Positions 34,287 to 46,420 are shown, numbered from the stretch's first letter. The stretch is DNA of 64,000 bases from Coenobita brevimanus (GCA_032717465.1 CM064690.1:27543153-27607152); one strand, 5' to 3'. Program-made: numbers and translations. The notes: a model not told the origin generated them from the sequence alone.

Positions 34287-34290
34287 TGGG
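33864..34290. repeat. (ATT)n, (CT)n and (CA)n microsatellites in unassigned sequence
   Basis: (ATT)n at about 33864-33887, (CT)n at 34016-34043 and (CA)n at 34235-34284 followed by nine G. Confidence 0.9.
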
Positions 34291-34815
34291 GGGGGGGTAC
34301 GATATACAGGCTATGTGAAATAAACATGAAAATATTTGAGTCAACTTCACACCTGCCAAACTCATATCCACCATTACAGACAGATAACCGTACACTTCAT
34401 CACATTACCATACCTGCACATACAAAGAATTCTATTATCACAATATAAGTCATATCTGGGACTCTGAATTATACTACTCAACTTTTAACTGGCTGGCAGA
34501 CTCCTATGATTATTTAAGCTCAGTATGATAGCTAGGGGGAATTACTGAGCATATTTGCCACAATTAAGAAAGAGCTAATGATTGATGTTGTTGTTTGTTG
34601 TTGCTGTTGCAAACCCAGGCTCATCTCGTTGTGAACCCAATGGACTGAAGGAAATCGGCGACTTTGATCGGTCGCTACCCGATGTCTTCTGTTGAGGTGA
34701 TGCAGAAGGAGTGTGTGTTTTGATAACGTGGTGATGAGTTGAATAAATTATCATGATTTGAGTATCTCAGAGTTGTGTTTTATTTCAAGCATTAAAAGAA
34801 CGCAAGCGCTAATTG
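34291..34815. other. Unassigned sequence
   Basis: Contains a short TTG-rich run at about 34586-34606. No gene or named repeat recognised. Confidence 0.5.
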
Positions 34816-35060
34816 TTACTCCCAGTCCTTCATGTATGCAACGGGTCAACTCTGGAACAGTCTTCCTGTGTATGTAGTTCTTACTGCCTATGACCTCCAG
34901 TCTTTCAACCCAGTGTGTCTAGGCATCTTGAAATTTACAGACCTTGAATTTGGCTCCCTTTTATCTTATCTTGTTTTAGTGTTTTTCTTGGAGGAAACAC
35001 CTTGAGGGTTTCTGGTCTTTGGTTCCTTCTTCCTTGCATACAAAAAATGCTTAATCCCAC
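34816..35060 (+). pseudogene. C-terminus and 3' UTR of a second non-LTR retrotransposon type
   Basis: One frame reads QLWNSLPVYVVLTAYDLQSF followed by about 30 codons and a stop at about 35002-35004. LWNSLP plus LQSFK-like sequence is the well-known end of many animal endonuclease-reverse transcriptase proteins (the RT C-terminal thumb region). This differs from the RTE element's C-terminus, so it is another clade, which I cannot name. The 3' UTR ends near TTCCTTGCATACAAAAAATG, without a long poly(A). Everything 5' of the last 60 or so codons is missing. Confidence 0.65.
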
Positions 35061-35328
35061 CACCATACGGAAAATAAATAACACCTTCATTCTCAACCTA
35101 CATCATGTCTCGTACCATACATTCCTCTACACTTTGTAAATATATAGTTCTTTTTTTTTTTTTAACTGTTAGAGAAAGGAAAAAATATATATATAGCCAG
35201 GCCTGCACATCCACCAACAAATACAGAAATTCTTTTATATTGCTCGCGTATTGTGTGTGTGCGTATGTACATATATATTAGCGTTACGTAGTTTTTAAAA
35301 AATGGTTTATCATACGCCTACAGTACGG

Positions 35329-35329
<1 letters not shown>

Positions 35330-35413
<84 letters not shown>
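35330..35413. repeat. (GT)n microsatellite
   Basis: About 41 perfect units. A 275-codon frame that opens inside it is not a gene. Confidence 0.98.
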
Positions 35414-35414
<1 letters not shown>

Positions 35415-35845
35415 AGATTTCCTCGTAGCTGTGCGGTTTCTGTTGTATTTTATTTCATGCAGTTATTTCCTACATCCTTTTTCTTTACCATAACCCAAAA
35501 TACTTTACCTCTTTATACATTATTTTTTTTTTTACTAACACCTTATTTTCTATACATCTTTATCTTTACCCCACCGCTAACTGCTTTATTTATTATTTAT
35601 TTACTTTATTATCTATTTATTTATCTATTTACCTATTTACTTTATTATTTATCTACCTATTCACTAAGTCCTCATTTCCAGTATCCCATTAAAATTTACT
35701 TTCAAATGTTACCTATTTTTTTTCTCGTCTTTAAAATGTCCTCAAATCTTTACATTCACCTTCTTCGCATTTTGACTGGGACTTCTTTCCTCCTCCTTTT
35801 CCTTCACACATACTTATCAGTCCATATGAGGGCCACTATAAGAAA
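35414..35845. other. T-rich unassigned sequence with (TTTA)n
   Basis: Degenerate TTTATTTATCTATTTA sequence at 35584-35655; otherwise nothing recognised. Confidence 0.6.
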
Positions 35846-36205
35846 GGATTTTTTCTTCGGAGGGAGATTGACAGCCAGACATTACCTTCCTCATGCCGGC
35901 CAAGTACGGTACGAATCAGGGAGGAGTTTTTCTAGTGGGAGTAAGGCATGTTATGGTGCTATATTGATTTTTTTCCTCGAAAGGAGAGTGACAGCCAGAC
36001 TTTGCCATCCTCACGCCGGCCAAGTACGGTATGAATCAGGGAGGGGTCTTTCTGGTGATAGTAAGGCATGTTATGGTGTTATACTGATCTTTTTTCCTCG
36101 ATGGGAGAGTGACAGCCAGACTTCACCATCCTCATGCCGGCTAAGTACGAATCAGTGAGGAATTGTAGTGAAGGTAAGGCACGTAATAATGTTATACTGG
36201 CTTTG
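35846..36205 (+). repeat. 120-bp unit in three tandem copies
   Basis: GACAGCCAGAC occurs at 35870, 35990 and 36111. Units share CCTCATGCCGGCCAAGTACG, GAATCAGGGAGGAG and GTAAGGCATGTTATGGTG. Copies 1 and 2 are about 90% alike; copy 3 is shorter and more diverged. Because 120 is divisible by three, a + strand frame stays open through two copies (LTARHYLPHAGQVRYESG, then VTARLCHPHAGQVRYESG). A related single unit lies at 24.2 kb. Confidence 0.8.
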
Positions 36206-36209
36206 TACG

Positions 36210-36345
36210 AGTTTGTCTAGAGTCTCTTTGCGTTATCGATATGAACATTAACAGCACAAAGAAGAACACTCTCAGCACCCACTTAAATGTCTGCCACGGT
36301 TGGATTTGAACCCCTCTCTTTATTTGCACTCCAGTGTTACATTTC
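36210..36345 (-). mobile_element. tRNA-derived SINE, copy S2
   Basis: On the minus strand an AATGTAACACTGGAGTGC segment precedes a good B box, GGGTTCAAATCC, followed by the family tail GTGGCAGACATTTAAGTGGG. The A box is poor. The tail shared with S1 (3.7 kb) and S3 (17.0 kb) is the main evidence. Confidence 0.5.
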
Positions 36346-36618
36346 CTCCCTACCCATCGTCTAAAATATACCATCTTTTTCATACAGATTTATTAGTTTT
36401 TTTTCACTTTTTTTTCTTTTTTTTTTTTATATCCTTAATCTGTATACGTTTTTCTGTGCTCCATCGTTGCTGTTTTTCCTTGATATTTCTCCTTCCTATG
36501 TGCTTATCTTCACTCCCTACCTAATTTCATGGTTATTATAGTTATTACAATACAGTATAGTTATTATCTATCATCACCCCTACCTCCCCTCTCTTTCAAT
36601 TATTTTCCTGTTTTCACG

Positions 36619-36619
<1 letters not shown>

Positions 36620-36666
<47 letters not shown>

Positions 36667-36754
36667 GCAAATTGTCTTAAGAGAAATGGAGCGTGAGAAT
36701 TGGCGTTCATTTCCACTTGTTTTTAATCAGATTCCCAATGAATATAAAATCACA

Positions 36755-36809
<55 letters not shown>
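36620..36809. repeat. (CT)n then (GA)n, 92 bp apart
   Basis: (CT)n at about 36623-36664 and (GA)n at about 36757-36808 are complementary, so a transcript across them could fold back. Confidence 0.95.
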
Positions 36810-36813
<4 letters not shown>

Positions 36814-37097
36814 TAACACTAAAACGAAAAATACATAAAAGCCTATAAAACAGAAATCCAAATTAACAAAAACAAAGACAAAACAGAAACTACAGAAATA
36901 CGTCCCACAGAAGCGACAGAAAAATACAGCCAGGAAAAGAATTACAAAAAAAAAAAAAATAACAGGGAAGGGTTGTGTGAGAGAAATATTAACTGTAAAA
37001 TAAAAAGGAGTTACAGACTAGAAGGTAAACAGGAGAAATGTAACAGAAAGAAACATGATACACATACTCGCCAACCTGAGCAAGCAGATAGAGGAAG

Positions 37098-37099
<2 letters not shown>

Positions 37100-37149
<50 letters not shown>

Positions 37150-37170
37150 GAGAGACAGACAGACAGACAA
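37100..37170. repeat. (GT)n and (GACA)n
   Basis: (GT)n at about 37101-37144, then GACAGACAGACAGACA at 37153-37168. Confidence 0.95.
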
Positions 37171-37519
37171 GATAATGCCACCTAGCTCCTCCCTTTACAG
37201 TTTCATATCGGTAACATTATCCACAATTCCCTCTTCCCCACTCCTCTATCTCTTCCTTATCCCCTTCTTTCCCTACCACCTGCTCTCTGCACTCATTCCC
37301 CCTAGTCTTTCCCTCTCTATTCCGCCCTTTCTCACTCCTCACAGCGTTCTAGCCACGTCGTTTTAACAATTCGTAAAAGCAGAAGTTTCCCCTCGTCGAA
37401 TGAAATTGTCGAAGGCAGCCAAAATTAAATACGTAAATAAACACCTGTCCTCTAAAAGGTCAGGTGAACTCTACTCTTTTTTCGTCTCCCCTATGCACCT
37501 GCTCTTGGCCATTTCGCTT

Positions 37520-37669
37520 TTTTCTTTTCTTTCTTTCTTTCTTTCTTTCTTTTTTTTTTTTTTTTTTTTTTTTGGTATTCAGACTACCACCAGATTGTTT
37601 CCCTCACATGAGAAATATAGCTGTTACATGATGAAAAAAGGGAAGAAAAAGTTAATCCCCACTGCTTTC

Positions 37670-37712
<43 letters not shown>
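37520..37712. repeat. (TTTC)n-poly(T) and (CA)n
   Basis: (TTTC)n at about 37526-37550, about 24 T ending at 37574, and (CA)n at 37673-37712. Confidence 0.93.
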
Positions 37713-37714
<2 letters not shown>

Positions 37715-37856
37715 CTATTCCGTCTAACACCAGGGCAGACGATTGTGTTCATCTGAGAAAAATCCCCTTCTGGTGTAGTCACTTGTAGGTATTTTAGTCT
37801 GGGAAACACCACACAACATTCTTAAGCTATGCAGATTGTTAGCCACAGTCTTACTT

Positions 37857-38108
37857 TAACCTGACCTCAAACTTCCATTCCTCCAACTTGTACAATGAGT
37901 CACAGCAATAGATTAACATTAGAATATGATGCCGTTTTTGAAGAGGTGCTATGGAAAGGATGCAGAGCCATAGTGTTGTCATATGATGCTAGTCTTGAAG
38001 ATGTGCTATGGAAAGGATGCAGAGATATGGTATTGTTTTATTACACCACCTAGCGCCACGATATAAGCTGAAAAAGGGCAAAATCCTGGGCCATGTTAAG
38101 GTAAAAGG
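37857..38108 (-). mobile_element. MITE-like family A, copy A3 with internal duplication
   Basis: Left end TAACCTGACCTCAAACTTCC, right end GGGCCATGTTAAGGTAAAAG. It carries two copies of the internal segment GTGCTATGGAAAGGATGCAG (starts at about 37946 and 38003), so a 57-bp block was duplicated in this copy, which is 250 bp long and not 190. Confidence 0.65.
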
Positions 38109-38207
38109 ACTATAGCAGAGGAGAGTTCGATGTGATTCTGCCTGTCGCCCGCAAGATTTAATTTCTAGGTAGTAAAATAAGTGTGTTATTTTACTTATTA
38201 TAATCGT

Positions 38208-38960
38208 CTACTCTCTCTCTCTCTCTCTCTCTCTCGCCAATAACACTCTCCTTCCTTCACCTTCCCTCTCTCAAACCAACTCTTCCATTTATCACTCCCT
38301 CCCTCCCTACCTCCCTCCCTCCCTTCTCCCCAATACAATATCCCCCCCCTTCCTTTTTTTCCTTCCTTCCTTCATACACGTTTCCATTCTTCATATCTCT
38401 TCTCCTTCCTTTCCTCCTTAACTACTTTCCCTCCCTCCTTCCTTCCTTCCTCCCTTCCTTCCACCTCTCTCTTTATAGATCATTTCCTCATGAATTAGAT
38501 TCCTTTTGGTCTATCAAGCCATTCTCAGTAAATCCTTCAATCCCTCCACTTCTTCCTTCCTTCCTTCCTTCCTTCGCCCTCTTATTCATCCCTTCCTCAG
38601 ACCTTTCCCTCTTTCTCTCCATCTTTCATATTCCAGCTTTCCATCGATTCCTACGCCTTTTCCTTCACCCTTCTATTCATCACTCCTTCCTTCCCATTTT
38701 TCCCTCCTCTCCATCCTTCATACTCCTTCTATCTATCCCACCTTCCACCATCCCCCTACCCTTCATTACCCCCACGTCTTACCTTTTCACTTCTTCCTCC
38801 ACCCCTCTCCCCTATCACCTCCACATCCCACCTCTTCCCCAAATGCCCACCACATCCTACTTCTTCACGTCTTCTCCTCCACCCTTTCACCCCTTTCCCC
38901 ACGCCCCCTACCCCCTCTTCTCCCTCCCCACTCCCCCTACTCCCCGCATACGCCCCAGTC
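38208..38960. repeat. Pyrimidine block with (CT)n and (CCTT)n
   Basis: (CT)n at 38211-38235, CCTCCCTCCCT and CCTTCCTTCC runs, then C/T-rich sequence. The 152-codon frame at 38506-38964 is compositional. Confidence 0.9.
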
Positions 38961-39049
38961 TTGAGGTTTGAAGCTAATTTGACATGCAGACCACTTGGGA
39001 AATCCGACATAAAATTAAAGTGCAGAGTATGTAGGCTTAACCGGCTCCC

Positions 39050-39730
39050 CTCCCTCTAGATTACGCCTGACGGGGAGTGGGGAGGCCCTGCTGAGGATTG
39101 GGAATAGGGAATGGGTTAGGGATGTGGGGAGGAGGGTGAGGAATGCGGAATATGTGGGGAGATGAGTTCGGTGTGTGGGGAGATTAGGATGGAGAATGAG
39201 AAAAAATTTGAGATGGGGAGTATCAACTGAGAATGGGAAAAGGGTTGAGAATATGAGGAGCAGGGGTGGGAAATGACTGGGGAGATGGGGAGCATTAAAT
39301 GGGAAGTGGCAATGGAATATGACTGTGGGGAGAGAAAAGATGGGGAATGGGGAGGGTGTACTAAAGATCGAGAATGGAGACTGGAAATATGAAGAGACTG
39401 AAAGTGTGGAATGTGGAATGAGTGGGGAGATGGGGAATAATGGCTGAGAATGGGGAACGGAGAATATGAAGACAGGGAAGGTGGGGAATGGGGAATGGGT
39501 TAGGAATGTGGGGAAAGTGAGGGTTGGGAATGAGGAAAAACAGAAAAGATGGGGAATATCGAGTGTCAGTGGGGAATGGGTTAGGAATATGAAGAGGGGG
39601 AGGAAGTGGGATGGGGAGAGATTGCTGGGGATTGGGTATAGGGAATAGGTTAAGAATAGGGGTTTAGGGGGGACAGGGAGGGGAAAGGGAGAGGGGAGAA
39701 AAAAGGGGGATAAGTTAGAAAGAGGAATAT

Positions 39731-39775
<45 letters not shown>
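39050..39775. repeat. Purine-rich GGGGAATGGG minisatellite with (GA)n end
   Basis: Irregular units of GGGGAATGGG/GGTTAGGAATGTGGGGAG through 39065-39700, then (GA)n at about 39735-39775. It begins about 90 bp after a pyrimidine block. Confidence 0.8.
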
Positions 39776-39777
<2 letters not shown>

Positions 39778-39779
39778 TT

Positions 39780-40800
39780 TAACCATTTCAGCCCATGGAC
39801 GCATTTTTTCCTTTTAATTCATGCCGACGTCCGATTCTCATTCAATCTGGAACCCTCTCATAGTGAAGGGGTTAATGAAGGCTATATCGAAATCCTGTAA
39901 TTCTAAAACTCTCCTGAGCTGAGTAAAATAGTGGACAAGACAAAAAAAAAAAAATCAGAAATCTGCGTCATCATATTGAAGAAATTAACCCCATCCCACA
40001 GGAAATCTCTAAACATAACCGTCTTGTATTATCCAGAATAAACTACAGTAATATGCGAGATCACAGAAGCAATTTTTTTTTATGCTTTTTTCTTTTAGCC
40101 TATTTTTACTGCTAATAAGCGACTTTACTTAGGTGTTGAAGACTGCATCCAACCCCAACTCTTTGAAAAATCTATAATAAAGGAATAAAAACCTGAATAA
40201 TAAAACCGCAGACGTGTTCAGGTAAAGGAATTAAGGCTGGATCTAACCCTAACTCTTTGAAAAATCTACCATAAAAAAGTAATTATTTGTCCGTGGATGG
40301 CAAGAATAAAACTGCAGTAGAGGTCCTGAAAGGAAGGGATTGATTAAGGTATCAGAGTTTCTAATAATTTCCAAGTCAGGATATCTCCCAAATTAAAGGA
40401 ATCGTCTTGCATTAATCTGAACAGCAGGAAAAGGATAGCTGTGTCAAGATGAATACAATGAACAGATATATATGATCACAGAGTAAATAAAGTGGGAATG
40501 AATTTAAGTGGAGAGTAGTGGGGAAAAAAAAAACAAGATATTTTTATGCATCAAAATATACTCAGGCTCCAAGAACTCCTCCTCAGCTGAAGGAAATCGC
40601 ATGTTGTTCGCTGGAATAGATTACTAGAGCTGTCTTTACCGTGGGAGGGTTTATTCCACTCAAAATATGAATAAAATACACTAGATCCGATGCCTTCACT
40701 CCATGGGGTCTCTCAAAAGTGGAATAAAATCGTCTGGCGTTATGTAAATTAAAAATATTAAGTACGTCCTCGTGCCGAAGGGGTTAAATAGAGATGAAAT
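39780..40800 (+). repeat. Modular repeat C, diverged tandem array 1
   Basis: GAATAAAATCGTCTGG-like cores start at about 39921, 40036, 40196, 40304, 40399, 40591 and 40722 (spacings 115, 160, 108, 95, 192, 131). Between cores, junctions of the type GAAGGGGTTAATGAAGGC occur at about 39866, 40206, 40330 and 40783. The monomer is roughly 100-120 bp. There is no coding capacity and no terminal inverted repeat. Confidence 0.65.
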
Positions 40801-41150
40801 AATAAATAATGGGCTTAAACACTCACGAAATTTCAACATAAACCAGAAATAGAATAGATATAAACATAGATATTACAAGCAGCCAGAAATAAAATCCATA
40901 TATAGATACAACAGGCAGACACAAACCACCATATAAAATCAACAACAGACTTCACCATTGTTTAAAAAAAAGAAAAAAAAAACACCTGCAACATCCAACC
41001 ATTACTACTTCAATCATGCAACAAGGGCAACAATGGAGGAATATTTGCAAAGCGAGAGGCCAGCTTTGCACAGCGCATTTATTTTCATTCAATGACGAGC
41101 AAACATTCAAGAAAAGATAAAATTTGTGTACGGTTCCCAAAATGTGTGTG
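40801..41150. other. AT-rich unassigned sequence
   Basis: A short repeated phrase, CCAGAAATAAAATCCATAT / CCAGAAATAGAATAGATAT, at 40843-40900. Nothing else recognised. Confidence 0.5.
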
Positions 41151-41154
41151 TCCT

Positions 41155-41276
41155 GTCTGTCTGTCTGTGTCTCTGTCTCTGTCTCTCTCTGCCTGTCTGA
41201 CTCTCTCTCTCTCTCTCTCTCTCTCGTTATTTTTAGTTCCTCTCTCTCACTGCCTATTCTGTTCTCTTTTTTAGGC

Positions 41277-41363
<87 letters not shown>
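41155..41363. repeat. (CTGT)n, (CT)n and (CA)n compound array
   Basis: CTGTCTGTCTGTG at 41154-41170, (CT)n at 41202-41225 and 41280-41312, directly joined to (CA)n at 41313-41362. Confidence 0.95.
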
Positions 41364-41364
<1 letters not shown>

Positions 41365-41399
41365 TATTTACTTCTGTTCGGAGCGGGAGTTTATTTTCG

Positions 41400-41865
41400 A
41401 AAGGGCTCCATTATGTTGCAAAAGCCGAGTCACCCCGTCAGCAACAAACGATGGCAATAAACTGGCAATACGTTGAATTATAGCCGCATATATCACCAGA
41501 CCCGGGCATATAATGTAGGCACGGATCAGGGGAGTGCGTGTAGGAAGCGCCAGGAACAAACCTAGCGAAGTCTGGCCAAAAACAAAACAACAGCGCTAAG
41601 TAAGTGAGAGATACGGAGCGCGCAAGACAAGACCGCGAATAACGAGTACCCGATCTGCGGATAAATCGAACCTGCTCCCTAAATTTGGCGATCCGACCCC
41701 AGGGAATTCGCCACACACGCAAAATTCGCCACACCGAGTTTCCGCAACTTCGGACTCGGCTACACGGGTTTTTATTGGGCAATCCCGGGACCTGTTCAGA
41801 TATGCGTTTGAAGGATTGCCCCCCTAACAGCTTGCTTTTAATGGCCTCGCTGCAGTAAGTCATTT
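41400..41865. other. GC-richer segment, possible LTR-element remnant
   Basis: TTTGGCGATCCGACC at 41683-41697 resembles the primer-binding site that follows the 5' LTR of some invertebrate Gypsy-type elements. No second LTR, polyprotein or clean LTR end is visible. TGTGGCGAATT occurs twice on the minus strand (around 41705 and 41728). An inverted repeat GGGCAATCC/GGATTGCCC lies at 41777-41822. Confidence 0.2.
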
Positions 41866-42071
41866 TTAATGTTTGTTACCGTCCGTTGGGTATAATTTAT
41901 CTATTGTTATACGCAGTTTGGCGGGCGATGCCTCTCTCAGAATTATCCCTGTATTCTTTATGTCTCTCTTTTATTTGCCTCTGTATCTTATCTTTTATCT
42001 CACGGCTTTATTTCCTTGCCATGTTGGTGTATTGTGCCAGCCCCCAGTTGCACGCCTGTCGCACATCCCGG

Positions 42072-42260
42072 GGGGCTGACTGGCTGAGTGACTGACTGAC
42101 TGACTAACTGGCAGACTGAATGTTTTATTGATTGAATAAATGATGTATTAATTAACTGACTGATAGATTGACTGACTGAACAGCGAATGAATATATGTCA
42201 AACTGAGTGACTGACTGACTGACTGACTTATCGAATGAATGACTGAGCGACTAGTTGATT
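42072..42260. repeat. Degenerate (GACT)n array
   Basis: GACTGACTGACTGAATGAATG variants on the + strand. Confidence 0.85.
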
Positions 42261-42311
42261 GAAAGAAATGTCTGACGTTAGAGATAAATTGGAGTACTGT
42301 ACACAGATATA

Positions 42312-42378
42312 ATTACGGTATGCTTAGCGTTTACCAATTATATATTATTCATACCGTAAAATGGTATTACGGTAAACA
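42312..42378. other. Overlapping inverted repeats
   Basis: TACGGTATG and CATACCGTA (9 bp) and GTTTACC and GGTAAAC (7 bp) interleave, so two mutually exclusive hairpins can form. No function is inferred. Confidence 0.45.
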
Positions 42379-42712
42379 TCATCATCATCATCATCATCAT
42401 TTTCATAACTGATATCCCCAAAATTACCATAAACTAACAGTGCCACTGTTTTGATTATTACCATTAACACTCCCATGCTCCCATGACCCACTCTCAGGTA
42501 GGTAATTATAATCAGCAGTTGCCTGGAATACATGGCTAGAGTTATCCCGACCGTGAAGGAGGTGAAGGAACAAGGAGAGAGAGATCATTATCCTCATCCT
42601 CATCATCATTCATTCGTACCTAATAATCTGGCTTTAACTGAAGTAAAATGCTAATACAGTGAAGAAGCGACAGTGAGAGAGTTATCATCATCATCATCAT
42701 CATCATCATTAT
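42378..42712. repeat. (ATC)n microsatellites
   Basis: (CAT)n at about 42378-42402, 42594-42610 and 42686-42710 within unassigned sequence. Confidence 0.9.
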
Positions 42713-42845
42713 CATCATTTTATTCTGGCAACGCACTCTAGGCATGCCCTGGCTTTTTCCACTCCGCCCAGTTGACTGTTAGCATGGCCTCTCGCACCCC
42801 GGGAAATTTATAGCCTGCATCCCTCTATCTGCTGGTTCTCTGCCT

Positions 42846-42992
42846 CACACACACACACACACACACACACACTCTCTCTCTCTCTCTCTCTCTCTCTCGG
42901 GAGCTCAGTCATATATCATCGCCCGGATCCGAACACGAATATTAACTGCGCTGTTTCGGATAAGGGAGCAGCCCAATTCTCATAGCGTTTAG

Positions 42993-43042
<50 letters not shown>

Positions 43043-43236
43043 AAAGGAAAAACGATGCATACACATTCTTAGATCTAAAAAATATATATTTTCTCATATA
43101 CACAGCTGACACAGATCTACACCTCCTTCTCTCTCTCTCTCTCTCTCTCTCTGCATCCACATAATACCTCTCCCCATTTCTTAATATACCTCTCAGTTCA
43201 CCCTTCTCTCCCCCCGTCATTTCTCTCCCTCCCTCC

Positions 43237-43283
<47 letters not shown>
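42846..43283. repeat. (CA)n/(CT)n cluster
   Basis: (CA)n-(CT)n joined at 42846-42898; (CT)n at 42993-43038, 43128-43152 and 43242-43282, separated by short unassigned sequence. Confidence 0.95.
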
Positions 43284-43286
<3 letters not shown>

Positions 43287-43289
43287 AAA

Positions 43290-44160
43290 ATCTCACGGCA
43301 CTCTTGTTCCATCCATTCTCATTCTCCCTCGCACTCTCTGGGTATCTACGTGTTTCTCTTTTCCTCTCTCTTTTTCTGTTTTATCAATTTCCTCTCCTGG
43401 CTTCTTTCCTTTTTCCTGAATCGCGTCCAGTTTTCTTCCAAGATTCTTTTATATCTTTTTACCTGTTTGTTTCGGTATTCTTATTGTTTTATTTCTTAGT
43501 TTCTTATGTTAGTATGTGTATTGTTTCCTTGTTTACACGTTTCATCCTGTGATTTCACTTTCTTTGATTTCTTTTTCTTATTTTTCCATCTCTTTGTCTG
43601 CTTCTATACATTCTCATTTTCCAATATTGCTTTACTATATTGTTCTTTCATTTGTCAAACTTTATTTTGCCTCACATTTTCCTTACTGCTTTATTTTCTT
43701 CTTCCTATTTTGTAATTTTCTCACAATGGTTTTTTCTCATGTCGTCGTTTTCCATGCTTCTCATATCTTCCTTCAAATTTTTCTTTTTGGTTTTATTCTC
43801 CTCTGTACGCTATGTTTCTTGAAAAGTTTTATTATTTCTCATATCCTTGGACCTTTTTTGTTCTTGGTCTTCTGGTTTGTCATTTTTCTTTTCTCTTTTT
43901 GCTACTTTCTTAACTGTTGTAATTTTTGTCTCAGTGTTTCTTCTTTCCTTTACCACTTTCACCGTCTTCTAAACTTCCTTTCTCTCCCTTGTTGTTCTTA
44001 AATTTCTTTAATATATTCCTTTGCTTTATTTTCGTGTCTATTTGGATTTTGCTTTTCCGTCTCTTTCGTTCTTATTTATTTCATTTGAACGTTCAGTATT
44101 TCTTTTTAGCAATCTCTTCTGGTAACCCTGTGACGTATTTTCTTTATTACACTTAAGCTA
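43290..44160. repeat. T-rich pyrimidine-biased tract
   Basis: TTTCTT/TTCTTT-rich sequence over about 850 bp, without a clear unit. Phe/Leu/Ser open frames are compositional. Confidence 0.7.
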
Positions 44161-44324
44161 CAAAACGAAGACCGTATTTAAGAAAGAAATAAGGTCTAGT
44201 AAAGTAGGGGTTGTTATAAGCTAAAATTATCTAAACCCTTCGTTTCTAAATGTGCTCTCTAAATAAAGCCATCTGGAAGTAGCAAAAATAAAGTGAAAGA
44301 TTGAGATCGTAATGAAGTTAATCC

Positions 44325-44897
<573 letters not shown>

Positions 44898-45056
44898 GCC
44901 CCCCATGTTCAATCTGGCGAGAGTAGCGAGCGCCTTTGACAATGATGATGTTAATAAGAACAGATTAAACTCAACTCTCCGACAGCTTACAAATGTAGTC
45001 ACCCAGCCGAATATTTCACTGTCTTAGCACTGAGTCGCACAGGAATCAATGGAGTG

Positions 45057-45949
45057 GGTTTGGGGCGAGGGGAGAGGGGGAGAGGGAGAGAAGGGAAGGA
45101 GGGGGGGAGAGAGAGAGGGGAAGGAGGGGGGAGAGAGAGGGGAAGGAGGGGGGGGAGAGAGAGGGGAAGGAGGAGTCTGGAAAGGGTGAGGGAAAGGGGA
45201 GTTAGGAAGGGAGGAGTGGATTGAGAGAAGGTACAGGGGAGGATGAACGACAGGATGGAGGGAAAGGGGAAGGGAAGAGAGGAGAGTGGGATGACGAAAG
45301 GGGAAGAGGGGAGGGAGGGTTGATGGGGAGACGCAAAGGAAGGGTAGGGATGGGGAGTGAGTGGAGGGGAGGGAAGAGAGAGGGAGGGCATAGGAGAAAG
45401 GGTAGGTGAGGTAAAAGTGAGACAGGGAGGGAGAGGGAGGAGGAAAGGAAGGGGGGGAGGGAAGAGAAAGTGATGGGATAGGGAGAATAGGGAAAGGATG
45501 GGGGAATAAGGAGGAGGATTGGATGGGGAGAGGGGGAGAAAATGTCCAAAAAGAGACAGCGAAGGACAGAGTTTTAAAGAATGGAGGGAATGAACGGGGA
45601 GAGAGAGAGAGAGAGACGGCTAAAGGAAGGGGGTGAAAGAAGGAAGGAAGAAGAGGAAGTAAAGGAGAGGTGTAATAAAACGTAAAAAAACTGCAAATAT
45701 GTAGAATATAAGATAAAAGAGGGAAACAGGAAAGAGTGGAGAAGACAGAAAGATGAGAGAAAGAGAAGAGAGTAAAAGAGAGGGGATTAGAGAGGAGGGG
45801 AAGGAAAAGAAAAGAGGAAGGAGGAAAAGGGGGAAAAAAGATATGCTGTGTATAAGTGAGAGAGAAAGGGAGAGAGAAAAAGAGGGGAGAGGAAGGGGGA
45901 ATAGAGGATGAGAGAGAGGGAAAAGAAAGACACAGAAGTAAAACGAACA

Positions 45950-45986
<37 letters not shown>

Positions 45987-45990
45987 ATGT
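45057..45990. repeat. Polypurine block
   Basis: GGGGAGAGAGGGGAAGGAGG repeats with a unit of about 27-30 bp at 45070-45170, then G/A-rich sequence ending in (GA)n at about 45950-45986. It begins about 160 bp after a pyrimidine block. The long minus strand frame (45024-45950) is compositional. Confidence 0.9.
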
Positions 45991-46024
45991 CGGGCGCACA
46001 GAAAGAGGAAGATTGAAATTGGAT

Positions 46025-46026
46025 TA

Positions 46027-46069
<43 letters not shown>

Positions 46070-46212
46070 ATCTAGGCCATAGCTTCCCACACCCGCCTGC
46101 GCCCATGTTTATATCTGACTGGGTTTCCGGGCGTTAAAGATTATTAGGTATATTTTTTTCACTTTTTTTTTGTTTATCAGTAAATGGAACGGGTCGCTTG
46201 GCTGCCTCGTTG

Positions 46213-46290
<78 letters not shown>

Positions 46291-46292
46291 CA
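46025..46292. repeat. (CT)n, then (CT)n-(CA)n compound
   Basis: (CT)n at 46029-46068; (CT)n-(CA)n at 46217-46290. Confidence 0.95.
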
Positions 46293-46420
46293 TATCTTTG
46301 TTAAACTAATACTATACGTTTATGCATTTTTTTTCTCCCTTTAGAGCCCAAGGCAACAAAAAAGTGAGAAATGAAGTGAAAATAGTAGACCATATATACA
46401 TAAAGTTTACCCGGTGGAAT

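Noticed and set aside
35331..36158. 275-codon + strand frame
   Set aside because: It starts inside a (GT)n array and crosses T-rich sequence. Only the 120-bp repeat part is interesting, and that is reported separately.
45024..45950. 308-codon open frame on the - strand
   Set aside because: It lies entirely within a polypurine block, so the frame is open because stop codons are rare in C/T-only sequence.
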